Positions 43,981-56,818 are shown, counted from the first letter of the stretch. The stretch: DNA of 64,000 bases from Sympetrum striolatum (GCA_947579665.1 OX388350.1:39775393-39839392); one strand, 5' to 3'. Made by a program: numbers and translations. Notes: generated by a model not told the origin, from the letters alone.

Positions 43981-45029
43981 CTCGCGTTGAAGGACACTCC
44001 CGCCCCCTTTCGATGACGCTGTTAGCAGAGACGACAAAGCCATGCCCCGATCAATCATCCTTTGAACTGTTGAGAGCCAAATGCCAGGGGATAAAAGGAG
44101 GAGGTGACCCACTCTGAAGCACTTCCATGCAAACGAATCCGACGAGATTAAAAAAGTGTTGGCGGGAATCAGGGCTGTGTTGGCTGGGAAGAAAAGACGC
44201 GAGAGTGACGGATACGTGGTGACATAAAACTGACAATGACTTTAAGAATTTTTTATGCAAAAACGGTTCGGGAACAATAGAATCGATCAAATAAAAAAAT
44301 ATTTGTAAATGGTTTTTAGAAGTATCTCCGAGAATTTTTACTGTTACGATGTACTGAAGTCGGAAATCTCTCTTTCTCTCCGAATTTACAGCAACAAAGA
44401 TGATAACTTCACTAAAGAGACCAAGTAAATAGTAAAGATAACAGAAAAGATTGAGAAATATCCCGTGAATTTAGAAATTAATGCCGTATTGATGGCGTAA
44501 CAGACAGGAAATCTCTAAAAGTTGCAAGAATGAGACATTACAGTTTTAGGTGCACAGTGAGGTATAAGAGAGAAAATCCTTCCACCTTTACGTACTACGA
44601 TTAAGAGAAATTCTTGCCTTAGGATAGTGGAAAATTGCTGGTAATCTTAAGCGGGAACCTGGCTTATAAGGCTTAACTTATTTTTTGATCAAATCACGGA
44701 CAAATACACAGCTACGAAAGTAAGTACGCACTTATCTAATTTCTTTGATAATACGAAAAATATTTTTTCAAGAAAAATTACCCTAATTTATCTTTTATAT
44801 CATCCCATTTTTACAGGGCGTTCACGTAGAAGTTTTGGATTGACGAGTATTCTACCGTCTATATCGGTTAGACTAAAAATAAACTATTCTTCTTGTATAA
44901 CATAACGTTAGCTAATCGATGAGCAGAACAAAAATGAGCAAGTTCTGAATTTCGTGATTATTACCGCTTTTGAAAGAGAAAATTTTGATACTGGTAGAAA
45001 AATTTCCTTAATTTTTAAAGCATAATCTA
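43981..45029. other. no gene recognised
   Basis: A more balanced stretch at 43985-44240 includes a 79-codon minus frame (44051-44290) with no known domain. The rest is AT-rich. Confidence 0.45.
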
Positions 45030-46080
45030 ATATATATAGATGCTTCTCCGGATTCATTCATATATCATATATATATATAGAGAGGATACAAATTCACAGG
45101 CTAAACCCCAAGCGTCATTGACTTGAAATTTTTACGACATATTGGCCATAACGTATAACCTACAGAAAAATTTCGATATTGAACCTCAGTGTCATGGGTT
45201 CGATTCCAGAGGGCCCCAAAGTCCCGATTTTTCCCGTTTAAATGCATTGCTTTGATTTTCGGGAATTAAAAAAAAATACTTTCCGGATAGGTAGAGAATT
45301 AAAACTCAAGGAGCCTGTATATATGAACATGTTCTATCGAAAACATAAATGAGCTTTACGGAAAATATCCTTGGTTCGATGCTAGGTCGGGGCAGAAATC
45401 GGCCGTTTAAAATGCATTGTGGCGATTTTTAAGATTTTTTTTGGACCGCTTTCCGAATGCATGGAAACTTGAAATTTGGCATGGGGTTAGAAATCATAAA
45501 TATATTTCATTATCAAATTTTTTGTATTCGCTTATGGTCCTTGGTTCGATCCCAGAGGGCCATTTGCACTCCACAATGCATTTCTTATGGGGATAACGGA
45601 AACAAATTTTAGGTACTTCCCGGCATGATATCAGCTTCAAACTTTGCATAATATAAGATCAAGTTCATAAAAATCTAACTGAGCATTCACAACTACCAGC
45701 GTGTCCTGGGTTCGACCCCAGGCGTCTCTACAATCAGTAACTGATCCGATTTTCAATAATTATTTTGAACCCTTTCCCAGCAATATAGAAACTTGAAATT
45801 CGGCATGTAGTTAGATATCATAGATACATTTCAAAATCATGTTTTAGATTTCCAAGATCGTCCTTGGTTCGAATCCAGAGAGGCATTTACATTCGTGAAA
45901 ATTAGAACGTCTTTTGAGGCAGTTGTATCCAATATTTCTGCTGAAATTTTCACACATAGTTAGAGATGGTGATCTTCTATTGTGCTGCATAGTAAGTATC
46001 ACCAGGAAGACCCGGGTTCGATGCTAGACGATTAAATTAAAGCGAATTCTAGGAATATTTTCAATTCTTTTTTTTTCTTT
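45030..46080 (+). repeat. six-unit degenerate tandem array with B-box-like motifs
   Basis: GGTTCGA occurs at 45197, 45373, 45543, 45709, 45866 and 46015 (spacings 176, 170, 166, 157, 149), each time inside a B-box-like GGTTCGATTCC/ATCC context and usually followed by AGAGGGC or AGGC. Between them recur TTGAAATTTGGCATG...GTTAGA, a T/A-rich stretch and AATGCATT. The units are strongly diverged, and no A-box or tRNA fold accompanies them. An AT microsatellite (45058-45079) precedes the array. Confidence 0.75.
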
Positions 46081-47107
46081 TGAGGACCGTCCCAATATGA
46101 TGTCAATATGTAATTAATATTGCCGATCTGCTTGCAGTATGCAAGCTACATTTTACTCGTATATTTATAAGTATGTGAGGACTAGAAATTTTAGAACATT
46201 TTCCCCCTAGGCTCTAAACCTTGTCTCTCCGAGGATATACAATCTACAATAATGTGAACTTCTTTCATTGATAACTTAACAGCAAAATATTAAATTACGT
46301 AAAACCTATTTCTGTTAACTCCACTTCAGAAATCATCATTGTCAAAGGGTATCGTACATTTAAATAGAAGAATAAGTGATATCCAATGAAAAACCATAAA
46401 TCAGGCGAGCTTTCTTATGACGAAAACAACGCACGCAAGTTCTGTTGTTATGAGCATCATCCAGTGGTCTAAGCAACGTAATGCGGAAGACGATTCGTTA
46501 TCAGCATACATTTTTTCTTTCGGACCAACGTCATTATGAATGCTATCTATACAGCATTTTGCCAATAGGCGCGGATTTGTTAATCTTATCTATGGATTTA
46601 TCCGCGAAGAGCATTGAGTCCACCACATTCTGTGAAAGAACAATAACGATCATTTATAAGTGGAACCGAGTCATCAGGGCATAGGGTGACAAGGAAGGAT
46701 TTATGAAATACTTTTCGGTTCTTCAGAATGGTTTTAAAATATGTGACAATAACAAATTATGTGCGTATGTCAATAATGACGTCAGTCAAACGGCTGGCTG
46801 TGTCGTCATCCCCTCCAAAATTAGTTACTCAAAGTTTTGATGGAGGAATAAGGCTTAAATCTATCTTTGTAGATAGATGAGGAGTGGGATAGTTTGCGTT
46901 CGCTTCCCACAACGAGAAAAATTACTGAGTGGAAAAATCCACGAGAAAACAATACACTGATCCTAGTACAATTCCATAGCTTTTAATTAGCGAAGATCAA
47001 AATCAATGGTATTCATACCGAAGCAGCTTTCATATCATAACAACCATGAATTTGCTCCTAAAAATCATTTTTTTAATTGCATATTAGCTTTCATTTCTTC
47101 ATTACGT
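46081..47107. other. no gene recognised
   Basis: No supported feature. Short frames at 46481-46684 and 47006-47191 are unremarkable. Confidence 0.5.
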
Positions 47108-47410
47108 GTTAAAATATCTGTATATATTATTGGTTACATACTAGTTAAACAAGTTTTCTGTATTAGACAAGGTTTTAGCAGTAGTCGTTAAAAATCTGTA
47201 CATATATATTATTGGCTATATACTAGTTTTAATGTTTATTTGTATTAGAAAAGGTTTTAATAATAAACGTAAACATCTGTACATACTATAGGTACACACT
47301 CTTGTTTTTATGTATTTTGTATTAGACAAGGTTTAAATGAAAGATGGGTTTCCTCGTTGCAATGATGCCTAATAATGACATTGGTATGTATGTATATATG
47401 TATGTATGAA
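47108..47410 (+). mobile_element. retroposon 3' end, family B, with internal tandem units
   Basis: Three direct units of about 80 bp begin at ATCTGTA (47116, 47194, 47275), each with TACTAGTT or a variant and TGTATTAGACAAGGTTT. The last runs into AAATGAAAGATGGG, GCCTAATAATGACA and a TATG tail (47385-47409). The end matches the insertion at 18609-18804. Tandem units in a 3' untranslated region followed by a tetranucleotide tail fit a non-LTR retroposon. Confidence 0.7.
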
Positions 47411-49789
47411 AAAGATCCGGACAAAAGTAAGTGAAACACAAATTCTTATATATCCGGAACAGGAAGTGAAATGGATAATATTGAATTCACCCCGATTGGC
47501 AGAAACACATCGAATGGTAAACATGCGAAAAGATTTCCCTGAAAATCCCGAATCACGTGTTAGTTGATGGGATGTCCGGAAAATTCCACGACATCAAATC
47601 GCGCTTATGATGTGACGAGATTTCTTAATGACCTCGAATTTTATAGTGGGATCTACGACGGGTTTTTCATACTGGTTCCACGATAAAGGAAAGAAAAACA
47701 CGAATGCCCTTCGACAACATCTGATTTAACGAGGGAAAAATTCCAACTCGAGATACAACTCAAATCGTAAACACAGGAATATACGCAAAGAACCGCTCTG
47801 AGATAAAACCGGCGTAAATGTACTATTTTAAACATGATAAACTGCTATAAAAACTTTAAGAATGTTATGAATTCTTAAATTCAATGTATGTACCTTGTCA
47901 ATAGGAATAGAGTGGTGTTGGAAGAATAATATTTTAATTTCAACTTCCTTGCGCTTCATCCTTCCTTTTGGATTTCAATTTATAATATGCATTAATATAT
48001 ATATTTATTGCAAACTACTAGTCAATCACGAGCTGCTTTATGGTGGTCTTTTATAAATCATTTATATCTAATTAATATGGTCATCTGAAATTTGATTGGC
48101 AAAATTAAATATCATACTGCTTATCCTTAGCGTATACTCTATGCTCTTCACATTATTGGAGTTATTCCATTACAGGGTGAGTTTTATGTTTGTCACTAAA
48201 ATTACATAATGCTTCTTACCCTTACATGGAACTTCTCATTAAAAAAATCGAGTTAAACCATGAAACAGAGATATATAACTATTTAAGCCACAATGCACAA
48301 TCATAAATTCCTTACTGCATTTAGCAACTCTAACTCAAATTTACTATTTTTGATTTCCGTTTAAATACATTGTTTTTATTCCTGACAAATAATATTGAAA
48401 AGTATTCTATGTTTGGTCTCAATACATTCGCAATTTTGAAATTCGTCTACTTTACTAGTTTTTTATATTTTCACAGCTATAATTCTTGATGCGATTCATA
48501 AATTCTTTTCTTATATCTATTTTGTTTCTAGTTGATTTTTAAATGTGTTAAATCTGTTATATTATTAAATACCATGTGCAGTTAGGGATGTGATGAAAAA
48601 TGAAGAAATTATCACTAGTACACGATAACTATGGACATGTTCACATGTATTAAAATATTGACATATCTTTCTTACTAAGAAATAGAATAATTTAATCCAG
48701 TTATGAAATTATTCATTTTACTATAAAATTATTTAAATTAGTATTTTATAAAAGTTCATATAATTTAAAGAAAGGCGCTGTTCTGAAACAGTTGCTAAAA
48801 TGGAAAATTCGAAAAATACAAAGGTATTTTCCAAGCGGAACAAGAAAATGTAATACATGTTAATCCTTCCACAAAATCAGCGTTATTCATGGATACGAGA
48901 AGAATTTCCTTAGCCCATAAGCACTAATTAGCCAAGTGTTGACTTACGACAATAGCGGTAATTTCACATCTTTTGGGATAATAGAGGATGCAATCATTGA
49001 TGGAGAGAGAAAATTGCGTTGATTTCGCCCACACGAAACGAGTTAGCGTGATTTTTGCGCGCAAATTTTCCCTCTTTGGATCGAGCGCTTTTTATGCCAA
49101 TTCTTGCGACACAGGAAACGGCGGAACATACTAATGATTGCGAATTTGCAAACGGCAATTGATACGGGCAGTTCCCATAATGACATACCGCAAGAAACCA
49201 TTTGAATAGTACCAAATTGCGAGTGTGCAACATTTCTTCAAATGGGAAAAAATTTCCATGCACCGATTATCCAGCGCATTATGCAATGCTATTACATGCA
49301 CAGAAATTTCACCAGCATCGCTTAGTAAAGAAATAACGCACTATTTAAGTTTCTGTTATTAAATTCTGTCATACGTAGTAAATATCCTCCTATATCCTAA
49401 AAATATTACGTTTACTTCTTTTCTGAATTTCTTTTGAACTCACAAGATTCTTTCTCTTTCATTGTACATACCCTTTCCTTGATATGAAGTAAATAGGAGG
49501 CATTTAAGGTTGTACATAATCTTTTACTATAATTAATGTGTTAAATTTGCAGTAATCTTGAAATATTTTAATTGTTTAAATTTAGAAATTGATGTTACCT
49601 CCGGTATATTTTTAAATAACTATCTGCATACAATTTTTCTCAGATTTCTCATGACTTTCATGACTCATTATGTTTGTTTTTATCTTGTGTTTTTTAAAGA
49701 TTTTTATATCATTTTACAACTTATCCCTATTAATTTCTTGCGCGTATGTTTAATATTTTATTTTAGGCTCGTTCCTGAGACTTAAATTT
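47411..49789. other. no gene recognised
   Basis: Mostly AT-rich and blank. The 48990-49270 part is less AT-rich, with an 89-codon minus frame (48994-49263) lacking known motifs. Confidence 0.45.
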
Positions 49790-50030
49790 TTCTATTTTCC
49801 CCTTTCTTCCCCACGTTTTCTACTTCTGTGCAGGGTTTGTGCTATTTTGTAAGTGAGAACTTAGGTTTTTTTGTAAACTCTCAAAATATTTCCTTCCTTT
49901 GCCTTTTATTTTGTACTATCCCTATATCATCTCCATAGAAACCTTCGGTTACATAGGTTTAAATGGCAAATGAGAATTTAAAGGTTCAATCTCCACCTTG
50001 AGACACTATTACATCAATTAAACAACCTTA
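49790..50030 (+). mobile_element. retroposon 3' end, family A (diverged)
   Basis: CCCCACGTTTTCTACTTCTG, GCAGGG, GAACTTAGGTTTTTTTG, then ATAGGTTTAAATGGCAAATG and TTCAATCTCC follow the block order of the family. The AATAAAGTCC end is not preserved. Assignment rests on order rather than close identity. Confidence 0.35.
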
Positions 50031-52554
50031 AAAGCCTCACAGAAAGACTTCCAAAGATATAATTTATTTATTCTAACGATCATTAATAGCTTTAGCACAG
50101 CATGTAATTATATCACACTGCAATTTCGCCATTCATTTCCATAAGCATTCTTTCTTTATCATCAATTGAACACCAAAGAGAAGTAGGGATGGGGTTCATG
50201 GGAGTTTAGAAACCTATATAAGCATAACTTATCCAAATAATTCTTTTCTTAGCCTTACGAGCTCTCGGCGGAATAATTTTAGACGCCAAACTGCGCACCG
50301 CCCGCCCTCGCATAACCAATCTTCGAAGGAAATAAAAACATTACCTCAGTGTGTGTATACTTTGCTAAAAATATCCACAACTGCTTGGCTGTTTTCAATA
50401 TTTTCCTAATATTCTTTCTCTTACGCGCTGCCGAAAATTTCATTTTGCATGATGAAACTCCATCTAATTTCAGAAATGATTTAATCGTGTTCAGCCTCGG
50501 TACAAACTTGTTTATTTTCGAATAGATAGAGAATATATCGTGGTTCTTTACAGTATATCAATATTAATTCAAGTTTGTCGAGAGACAAGTGAGTAAAAAT
50601 AGAATCTGCTAGTAAAATGCGATGCGTAGAATGCAGGACGGCTTTACTATAAGGCGCTGGACTATTAGATACTAGCTGAGGGCCCCAACTTTCAAGGATC
50701 CCAAAACAGCAATTTTCTCGAAGTTTTTAAGTAAATAATCATATGGTATGGCTTCAGAGTTGCCCTTTGTCCCTAGGGCCTCTGATTTATAAAATTCGCC
50801 TCTGACAGAATGTGATGAAACAAAACTTAGGACATCAATATAGTTAAATTTTCAAGAAAATCACACAAGAATCTATTTAAACGAAGTGCTAAATGATTCT
50901 GCTCAAACAATGAAGATTTCAACAGTTCGGTCTCGCAAAATATCAAGGCTTACACGAAATCATGATATTGATGATATTGTAACTTGCGATGGTATCACTT
51001 TCCCATTTAGCTACAATACACTCCTGCTTCTTGAAGAATGTTTAATCGCAGAGAGAGGTAGGATTGGCTCTTATTTCATATGCCATCCATTCGCAAAGCT
51101 GCGATCTAGACGATCAAATCAAGAGCCAGGATATAGAGAAATCATTTTTGGTAAATGACCGAAACCTGAAGGTGGTCTGATAGCGAACAATGATACACTC
51201 TTAAAAAAGAAGACAAACTTAAGCACTACGTTTACTCACCAAAGAAGCAATTTTTGGAATTGAAATCGTTGATAAATTTAGGTGAGATTGACTTCGGCGA
51301 AAGAAGCATCGGAGAACCTGCAAAATGAAAAGAGAACTTTATAATCCGATCATGGAATAAGTAAAACATATATGAGCGTACGCAATACAGTAGAACCAGT
51401 TTTTCCGTGCAATAAAATGTAGAATAAAACTGTGACATATGTGTAAAATTATATGAATCATATGTACATACATACATGAAAATATAAATATCATATTTGC
51501 ATATATCACATAAAAAACGCCGAGAACAATCCAAAAATGATAGCCCGTTTAAATTATGGGTGTAGTTTGAATATCGAATAGCAGCTGTAGATAATGATTC
51601 CAACAAAAAACACAAAGTACTGTATGAGGAAGCTCGAATATTATTGACAAGAAGGATAATTAAGGATTCCACTTCCATAATTGCTTTTATCAAGATTGAC
51701 GAATAACAAGAAGAATTAATATAGAAAATACAGAAATCATATTATTAAAGTTAAATACAACCTTGATAATTATTATTCTAAGTTGAAGCTTGTTCACTCA
51801 ACCAGAATATTTCCAAAAAAGAAGTCTACTTAAAAAAGCACAACAAACATATGAATAACACTTTTCATAACATTCAATAAAGAGTGACCGATAGAATGCC
51901 TTAATTCAGGATCATTCATACCTCAATAGCTTTCTTAACGGCCATAAGAACTAAAAACAAAACCAAACGAAAGACTCCATTTCTCTATCTTCTACAAAAT
52001 AAAACCTACTCAATACATCAAGATACTGTAGCGGTGACATCCAACATCCACGAACCAAAAAATAAACCCTAGTCACGATATAGTGCAATGGAGAAACACA
52101 TGCATCTTTCATCATTAATTCCACAAAGTAGCGGACATTATCAAATGCAGGGAATCGCTCCGAGACACGGAAGAGAAGCGACACGCGAATAAAAAACCCG
52201 GTAAACACAGAGCGCATCGTCCTTTAATTTTAAAGATCATCTGAAAGTCAAGGATGTGGGGTAACGAGGCAGGATGCACGCGAAAGAAGAGGACAATATA
52301 CGGCCACTCGATTGAGGTTGGGACTGGCGAACTGCGCCGCGATGCTCCGCTGTTTATTTTCCTCGAGAGAGGGTCTGAATATCGCTGGAGGGATTGGAGG
52401 GAAAAAATAAACGCAACGCAGGCAGGAAACGCCAATTTTCCAGGCGTGGGTGGTATGCAAAAGCGATGAGGGAAGGACGTGTGATATATCACCAGTATGG
52501 GAGATAGGGATGACTTCTGATCATATATGATACTTTTAAATAAATTTTTAAAAA
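50031..52554. other. no gene recognised; GC-raised island 52240-52480
   Basis: Open frames at 50886-51158 (plus, 90 codons), 51232-51693 (minus, 153 codons) and 51951-52492 (minus, two overlapping) were read and show no family motif. The long minus frame at 51232 is rich in Tyr, Ser and Phe as expected from AT-rich DNA. Confidence 0.4.
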
Positions 52555-53179
52555 GCTCTTCGTATTTTCCACAATATTTTATTCAGAGCGACCGGTTTCG
52601 ACCATTACAGTCATCTTCAGGCAATTAGTATCACAGAATGAAAACACTTCGTACTTTTCCACAGAAAATTTATTTTACGACCGGTTTCATAAGCGAGCTT
52701 ACATCTTCAGGTGAAGATGTAAGCTCTCTTATGAAATCGGTCGCAAAATAAATTTTCTGTGGAAAAGTATGAAGTGTTTTCATTCTGCAAATGACTTTCA
52801 ACGAAGTCACCCCTTCTCATATCGATTATATTAGTATCAAAGAATTTATCCGATACTTTGCAATTTTGATGGGAGGGAAAGGAGTGGAGAGGGGTCGTGG
52901 TAGATGAGGTCGTTGGTTAGGTTGGTGGTAAGGGAAATTTCGATCTTCTCAAGGGCGTCCAACTTCCTTCCTTTGTTTTGGAGGTAAAGGAAATTCACCT
53001 TACCCCCAACCTAACCAACGACCCCACCTACCACGACCCCTCCCCACTCCTTTCTCTCCCATCAAAACTGCAAAGTATCCTATAAATTCTGTCAATTTTG
53101 TAATACTAATTGCCTGAAGATGACTGTAATGGTCGAAACCGGTCGCTTTGAATAAAATATTGTGGAAAATACGACGAAC
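52555..53179. mobile_element. large nested foldback with four hammerhead-like cores
   Basis: Outer arms 52555-52635 and 53099-53179 are near-identical inverted copies. Inside lie a tight hairpin (52636-52786, centre at about 52711) and a third inverted pair (52840-52938 with 52991-53090, containing GTTGGTTAGGTTGG and its inverse). Cores: minus 52590-52620, minus 52679-52710, plus 52711-52742, plus 53114-53144. The outer cores read CUGAAGA, U, GAC...GUC, GAAACCGGUC. ACCGGU is a palindromic stem III and UC the expected cleavage dinucleotide. No protein is encoded. Confidence 0.8.
53114..53144 (+). ncRNA. hammerhead-like core, best copy
   Basis: CUGAAGA fits CUGANGA. GAC and GUC can form stem II around a seven-base loop after one extra U. 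GAAA is intact, and CCGGUC gives a loopless, palindromic stem III that could pair only between two molecules. Flanking GC/GC gives at most two pairs of stem I. It is identical in the core to the inverted copy at 52590-52620. Cleavage, if any, would be expected after C53144. Confidence 0.5.
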
Positions 53180-53264
53180 TGTAAAAAATTATTATTTGCT
53201 ATGGCATTCCACAACGTTTGGCCTGAACATCTTGATTTTATACTTTTAATACTTTTACTTGTAC
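53180..53264 (+). mobile_element. flank of the hammerhead-like unit
   Basis: ATGGCATTCCACAA and GGCCTGAACATCTTGA repeat the order seen at 19085-19125. TTCCAC is the inverse of GTGGAA at 53162, so a hairpin closes the unit. Confidence 0.45.
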
Positions 53265-53605
53265 GTAAATGTATAACTATTAGTTTTGAGTTTTTTTTTC
53301 TAGTTGTTTTCTCTTTTTTTTGTTTTTGTATAGTATAATTGGTTCATCTTCTATTTTACTCCTCATTTAAACTGATTTCATAGCTAAATTTATATTTCCT
53401 ATCTGTAGGTTTTCCCCCCCTTTTTGAGGGTGTTTTCCAACAGTGGACATTTTTTTCTAAGCTCTTAGATTAGGTTTTATAAATCCACAAAGCAGATCCA
53501 CTTCTTTGTACTTATTTAATTAATATGAAGAAGGGTTATATGTAAGAAGAGACTTAATAGTCTCAATCTCGCTCTGAATAAAGTCCTATACTACTATCCT
53601 CCATC
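53265..53605 (+). mobile_element. retroposon 3' end, family A
   Basis: Colinear with 33406-33745: GTAAATGTATAACTATTAG, TCCTATCTGTAGGTTTTC, GAGGGTGTTTTCC, AAGCTCTTAGATTAGGTTTT, GGGTTATATGTAAGAAGAGA, TCTGAATAAAGTCC. Non-coding and 5'-truncated. Confidence 0.75.
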
Positions 53606-53689
53606 AATTCTATTACTTACAGTAGCTAAATTTTATATGGTCTGCAATAGCTAAAAACGCTATATTATTATAATCAGTAAGGTAACATC

Positions 53690-53785
53690 TCTTTTTTTAA
53701 GTTATATAACGAAGGGTTAGAGGTAAGAAGAGACTTTATAGTCTCAACCTCGCCCTGAATAAAGTCCTTTATTATTATTATCATG
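53690..53785 (+). mobile_element. retroposon 3' end, family A, second tandem end
   Basis: AAGGGTTAGAGGTAAGAAGA, CTCAACCTCGCCCTGAATAA and AGTCC followed by a TTA repeat. Only the last 90 bp is present, directly after the previous copy, so either a second short insertion or an end duplication occurred. Confidence 0.7.
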
Positions 53786-53796
53786 ATATGTAGATA

Positions 53797-54020
53797 TAAT
53801 GTTTTTATTCTCCGGAGGTCGATTCGAACCTCAATACCAATAAAAAAATTTCGAAAAGTCCTAGAGAGGGAACGAGGCTGATTTAGAAAGATGAGGATTT
53901 AGGTATTATGGTCTTGTTTTCCTCTACAGGAGTCCGGTTTGAAGCTCAATCTCTCCATCATTAAATACCACAAGTTCTGCAGAAGGAATGAGAGATACAA
54001 AGCAGAATGAGGAGTGAGGT
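53797..54020. repeat. diverged two-unit direct repeat with B-box-like strings
   Basis: GGAGGTCGATTCGAACCTCAAT at about 53815 and GGAGTCCGGTTTGAAGCTCA at about 53929 head two loosely similar units that share AGAGAG...GAGG(C/T)TGATTT further on, with a period near 115 bp. On minus the first reads GAGGTTCGAATCGACC, close to a pol III B-box, so a SINE origin is possible. Confidence 0.4.
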
Positions 54021-55379
54021 TGATTTCTCTTTCGTTCCTAAGCCAGAATAAGGCATCCAGAGACTTAAATGCTATTGAATTTATCTTAAAATGAAGAAAA
54101 TGAGAGAAATTTTCCATGAAAATAATCATAAGATATTATAAGATATTACTTCATAGAAATATACGTTTCTTATATTTATAAAAAAATACCAAACATATTA
54201 TTATTAATATTATGAACTGAAATAAATCTTTTATAAGAGTAATTTTTAAATCTGCAATCTTTTATGAGTAACTCGGAATATTATTTTCGTAGGTTTTGAA
54301 TAACCAAGAAAAACGTAAGTTAAACCAAGTTTTACCAAAATAAACGTATCTAGCTTATCATAGTAAGGAGAAAAAATAGCGACATTTTTTTCAATTTCTT
54401 AACTTCAAAATTCATTTAAATACGGCAATAAGGGGAAGTCTAACTTTGAAAATTATATATAATAATATGATTATAATGAAACATATATTATAATCATTAT
54501 ATGATTTAATTACTGCCACCTCGGAGAAAAACCGATACAATCATTCTTAAACCAACGATTTTATATACTTTAAAATTTCCTGTTGTAATAGGTCAAGATC
54601 CTGTTTCCCAGAGTGCAGAATGGAATATCGAACGATCTTAGGCAATAAAGTGCTTTCGCGGTTTCAATTTTACCGTTCGATTCGAGCTCTAATTTGCCTC
54701 GCCGACTGCGAAGTACATGCGTTGCAACGCAGTCCGTCATCAGACGTTATTCAATCCTAGAGGTAAAGAGAATCCGGGATAGGTCACCAAGTTAAGTTAC
54801 CTAATCACTCCAGAGCGTAGAAGTTATACAACGGATTCACGTGAGTAGGAAAATTGCGTGACTAACGCTAAAAATAGCACCATGGTAAAACAGATGAATG
54901 TTGGGTAGTTCGGAACTATACAGATCTGCGCTTCCAAGCAGTCATTATAAACTTTCAACAAATTCGATTGAATTTATTCCACCATCCTCTAATTCTTCAA
55001 GTCAGGGTTTTCGTAACTTTATGGATCACAATGAAGATCTTTAATATTTGACGGATATATACGGACGAAATTTGAAGGGTGATACAACCAACTGATTTAA
55101 GAAAAATGAAAAATACTTGTTTCAAGAAGTAATTACAAGTTGAGCTCTTGATTTTGAACTCTTAACAAGGTTAAAATTTAGTTTTTCTTCCAATGCTATG
55201 GTAAAAGGAACTTGGAAGTCACAGTAACAACCATTGCTAATGAACTTCCATACAATCTACACTCTTTAGATAAATTATGTAGAGCAAAGAGGGAACTAAA
55301 GAGGTTTATGCAATTTTAATATTATTATTAATAAACATTTTATATAATAAAGTTGATAATGAAGTACTTTTATGTATGT
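54021..55379. other. no gene recognised
   Basis: AT-rich apart from 54640-54800. No feature could be supported. Confidence 0.5.
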
Positions 55380-55650
55380 AGGTACTTTTGGCACCTCATG
55401 ACGAGCCAACCTGGCTCAAGAGGACCAATTGTGCATAAAAACGTAGTTGTATTCTGTTATATTTTGGTCATAGATTGGTTTTTTGGAATTTTATTGTTAT
55501 ATTGTACAATTATAATTGTAAGTATAACTTTAAAGTCATCTAAATTGTAAATCAATTTTAATCTTATTAAAATTTTTGTAAGCCGATCTCAGGCAGGTTG
55601 TTACTGATATGATTGTTCAACACTGTAATATACATTTTAAATGGAATAAA
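55380..55650 (+). mobile_element. possible retroposon 3' end
   Basis: A T-rich tract ending in CATTTTAAATGGAATAAATT resembles a polyadenylated LINE 3' untranslated region. There is no coding part and no second copy in the window. Confidence 0.25.
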
Positions 55651-56818
55651 TTGAATTAATTGATAAAAAAACACATTGATCGAAATCTTCATTAGGTAAA
55701 TGTTTTCGGCGAATCGTCAGGACAATTTGAGTGATACGACTGTTTCGGTTAACGAAGTATTTTCCTGAAAAATTCACTTTCGTTAGCCGAGGTATCTCTC
55801 TCCTATCGACGCCGAGTTCATTGCCATTGGATATGCCGGGGAAAGCGGGAAAGGGGTGCCCGTGGGATGACCTTCCCCACCGCGGTACTTCTTCGCGGCA
55901 AAGGTGACTTCGCCGCGACCCCATAAAACAAAGGAAATTCCTCTTCGTCTTTTTCGAGGCAACCGTACAATCTCAATCTTACCACACGGAGACATCACCG
56001 CAATGTCCCGCCCTTCATCGCATCCCGACTCGGAGAAAAGAAGCATTTTTCCGCATCGTGAAACAAAGAATTCATACCCGCTGCAGACGTCGCCGAATCG
56101 TAAATGGAAAAAGAGCAAAGACGGTAATGGGCGGTAAAGAACGGGTTACTCCGAAGAACGCAATGAAACTCGCGATTTCGAAGATTACATAGTACGTGAG
56201 ATAGACGGATTTCAGACCGATCACGGAAATGCCATAAAGGGGGTTTCACTTCGGGCGTATATCCAGCAAGATACAAATATAATTTAGAAACAGCAGTACT
56301 CGTTACAAAAAATGTAATAGCGGCTTTCGCTTCTGCGTATCAATTCTATACATACACAATTAGTATATCTTATTATTTACTAATTGTAACGGGCAGTGCC
56401 CATTTACCAATATAAAAAAATATGAAAAAGATTTAACACAATAATATTTACAAGAAAGAAAAAAGTCATTGGCAATGCATAGAAATTATAATTTTCAACA
56501 TACAATAAAAATTGATCATATACATACAAAAGAAACGATATAAAGGATATGTCAAACATTAGTTAATGAGTTCATAGTTGAACTACTGTTTCCAAAAAAA
56601 TGTATTTTTAAAGCCTTCAGGTGAGTTGTTGTGAAGGTCAATATCATTATATATTGTTTTTGCATTCCTAAACAGTTTGTATATAAGCAGGAAATGGGTA
56701 TATTTTTTCTCAGACGAGGATTCGAAAACGTCATTCCTATTCTATATTTCCATTTATGAATATGATGGAAATGAAATTTTACTTCTGGGAAGAAATATCG
56801 GCTCTGAAAACCCACTTC
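55651..56818. other. no gene recognised; GC-raised island 55780-56260
   Basis: The island has open frames on both strands (minus 55783-56118 and 55995-56276; plus 55904-56137) without recognisable motifs. The remainder is AT-rich. Confidence 0.4.

Noticed and set aside
45190..46025. CRISPR-like array
   Set aside because: Only a heptamer is constant, units are about 150-176 bp and the spacing drifts; the genome is eukaryotic.
50886..51158. 90-codon open frame as a gene
   Set aside because: No family likeness, AT-rich context, no splice or promoter support.
51232..51693. 153-codon minus-strand frame
   Set aside because: Amino-acid make-up (Tyr, Phe, Ser, Ile) is what AT-rich DNA gives by chance; no motif.
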